From: Actinophytocola xinjiangensis
GTDB taxonomy: Bacteria > Actinomycetota > Actinomycetes > Mycobacteriales > Pseudonocardiaceae
Length of the DNA: 64,000 nucleotides
Assembly: GCF_001921215.1 (NCBI RefSeq)
Contig: NZ_MSIF01000004.1
Coordinates: 1-64,000 of the forward strand
Reading direction: 5' to 3'
The position numbers and the translations under genes are program-made. The notes under the pieces were generated by a model. It was not told where the DNA came from. It saw only the letters and a program-made list of their open reading frames with translations, and made no database searches. Of this stretch, positions 63,477 through 64,000 are shown piece by piece. Within the stretch, counting starts at the first letter, position 1. The number at the start of each line of letters is the position of its first letter.

Positions 63477-64000
63477 CGTTCACCTCGCAGGGCGACCAGT
63501 TCGGACAGTTGGGCGTCGGTCAGCTCGGTCAGTTCGGAGACGTCGGTCTGCTGTGGACCGAGCACCGCCTCGGCGAGGTCCTTCTTGGACTCCAGCATCG
63601 CGGCGATCCGGTCCTCCACGGTGCCTTCGGCGATCAGCCGGTGCACCTGGACCGGGCGCTGCTGGCCGATCCGGTGCGCGCGGTCGGTTGCCTGCGCCTC
63701 GACGGCCGGGTTCCACCAGCGGTCGTAGTGCACGACGTGGTCGGCGCGGGTCAGGTTCAGTCCGGTGCCGGCGGCCTTGAGCGACAACAGGAACACCGGC
63801 GGTGTCGCGCTGTCCTGGAACCGGGCGACCAGTTCGTCGCGCCGGGCGACGGGGGTGCCGCCGTGCAGCAGCGCCACCGGAACACCCCGTTCGGCCAGGT
63901 GCGACTCCAGCAGTCGTGCCATGGCGACGTACTGGGTGAACACCAGCAGCGCGCCGTCCTCGGCGCGGATCGTGTCGATCAGCTCGTCGAGCAGTTCGAG
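63473..64000 (-). CDS. SNF2-family helicase, C-terminal part (runs off window)
   Basis: The frame is open to the right edge and holds the C-terminal RecA-like domain: VFTQYVAMARLLESHL (motif IV), ALLHGGTP, FLLSLKAAGTGLNLTRADHVVHYDRWWNPA (motif V) and DRAHRIGQQRPVQVHRL (motif VI). The N-terminal ATPase lobe lies beyond the window. Translationally coupled to the SWIM protein. Confidence 0.92.
   Translation of the reverse strand, partial: LELLDELIDTIRAEDGALLVFTQYVAMARLLESHLAERGVPVALLHGGTPVARRDELVARFQDSATPPVFLLSLKAAGTGLNLTRADHVVHYDRWWNPAVEAQATDRAHRIGQQRPVQVHRLIAEGTVEDRIAAMLESKKDLAEAVLGPQQTDVSELTELTDAQLSELVALRGER

Overview
This is a high-GC actinobacterial chromosome segment. GTG and TTG starts are frequent, genes overlap by ATGA or GTGA, and the families present are KstR-type steroid catabolism, a mycothiol-type nitroreductase, an IdeR/DmdR iron box, an MmcQ/YjbR protein and a GntR/YtrA-ABC operon. 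A member of the Pseudonocardiales is a reasonable guess, but only a guess. I see no phage, insertion sequence, CRISPR array, rRNA or tRNA.

Layout, left to right. (1) 1-8.5 kb: the N-terminal part of a Ser/Thr kinase, an acyl-CoA dehydrogenase, a YjbR protein, a membrane protein with a sigma-region-4-like domain, an alpha/beta hydrolase and a 1425-residue secreted subtilase. A hairpin overlaps the subtilase ribosome binding site. (2) 8.6-19.2 kb: a steroid-degradation locus. hsaC, hsaD and hsaA are on the minus strand. They are followed by a heptad-repeat coiled-coil gene and an FAD dehydrogenase interrupted by tandem repeats, then kstD-kshA-(four-Cys protein)-kshB-hsd4B on the plus strand. 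Two KstR-type operators sit in the divergent promoters. (3) 19.2-27.9 kb: a RibD-like protein with reversed domain order, a cupin, a SIS-TetR pair, a bacterial-type acetyl-CoA carboxylase (fused accDA, accB, accC) downstream of a MarR gene, and a divergent MFS exporter with a palindromic operator between them. (4) 27.9-37 kb: two membrane glycosyltransferases, a two-component system, a DUF5666-like protein, a lytic transglycosylase and a YtrA-type GntR-ABC operon with its operator.

(5) 37-44.8 kb: a Tat-exported TIM-barrel protein behind a LacI-type operator, a Tat-exported M28 peptidase, an Nramp-related transporter, AraC and MerR regulators, an Old Yellow Enzyme coupled to a DsbA-fold nitroreductase-like protein, and FxsA. 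(6) 44.9-50.2 kb: an aerobic benzoyl-CoA (box) operon, boxC-boxB-benzoate:CoA ligase, with an XRE-cupin regulator downstream; boxA is absent from the window. (7) 50.2-57 kb: acetyltransferases, a methyltransferase, a possible leader peptide, small proteins, a PaaX-family regulator, an O6-alkylguanine methyltransferase and an ABC-XRE operon. (8) 57-61 kb: a hydroxamate siderophore cassette (ornithine N-hydroxylase, siderophore-interacting reductase and divergent formyltransferase) around an iron box, with no NRPS in view. (9) 61-64 kb: a metallo-beta-lactamase-fold hydrolase, a small conserved protein, and a SWIM protein coupled to a SNF2 helicase that runs off the window.

The steroid and benzoyl-CoA sections are both CoA- and oxygenase-dependent ring-degradation modules. 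A recurrent oddity across the window is in-frame tandem duplication of short DNA units inside coding genes: 12, 15, 21, 39, 42 and 63 bp.
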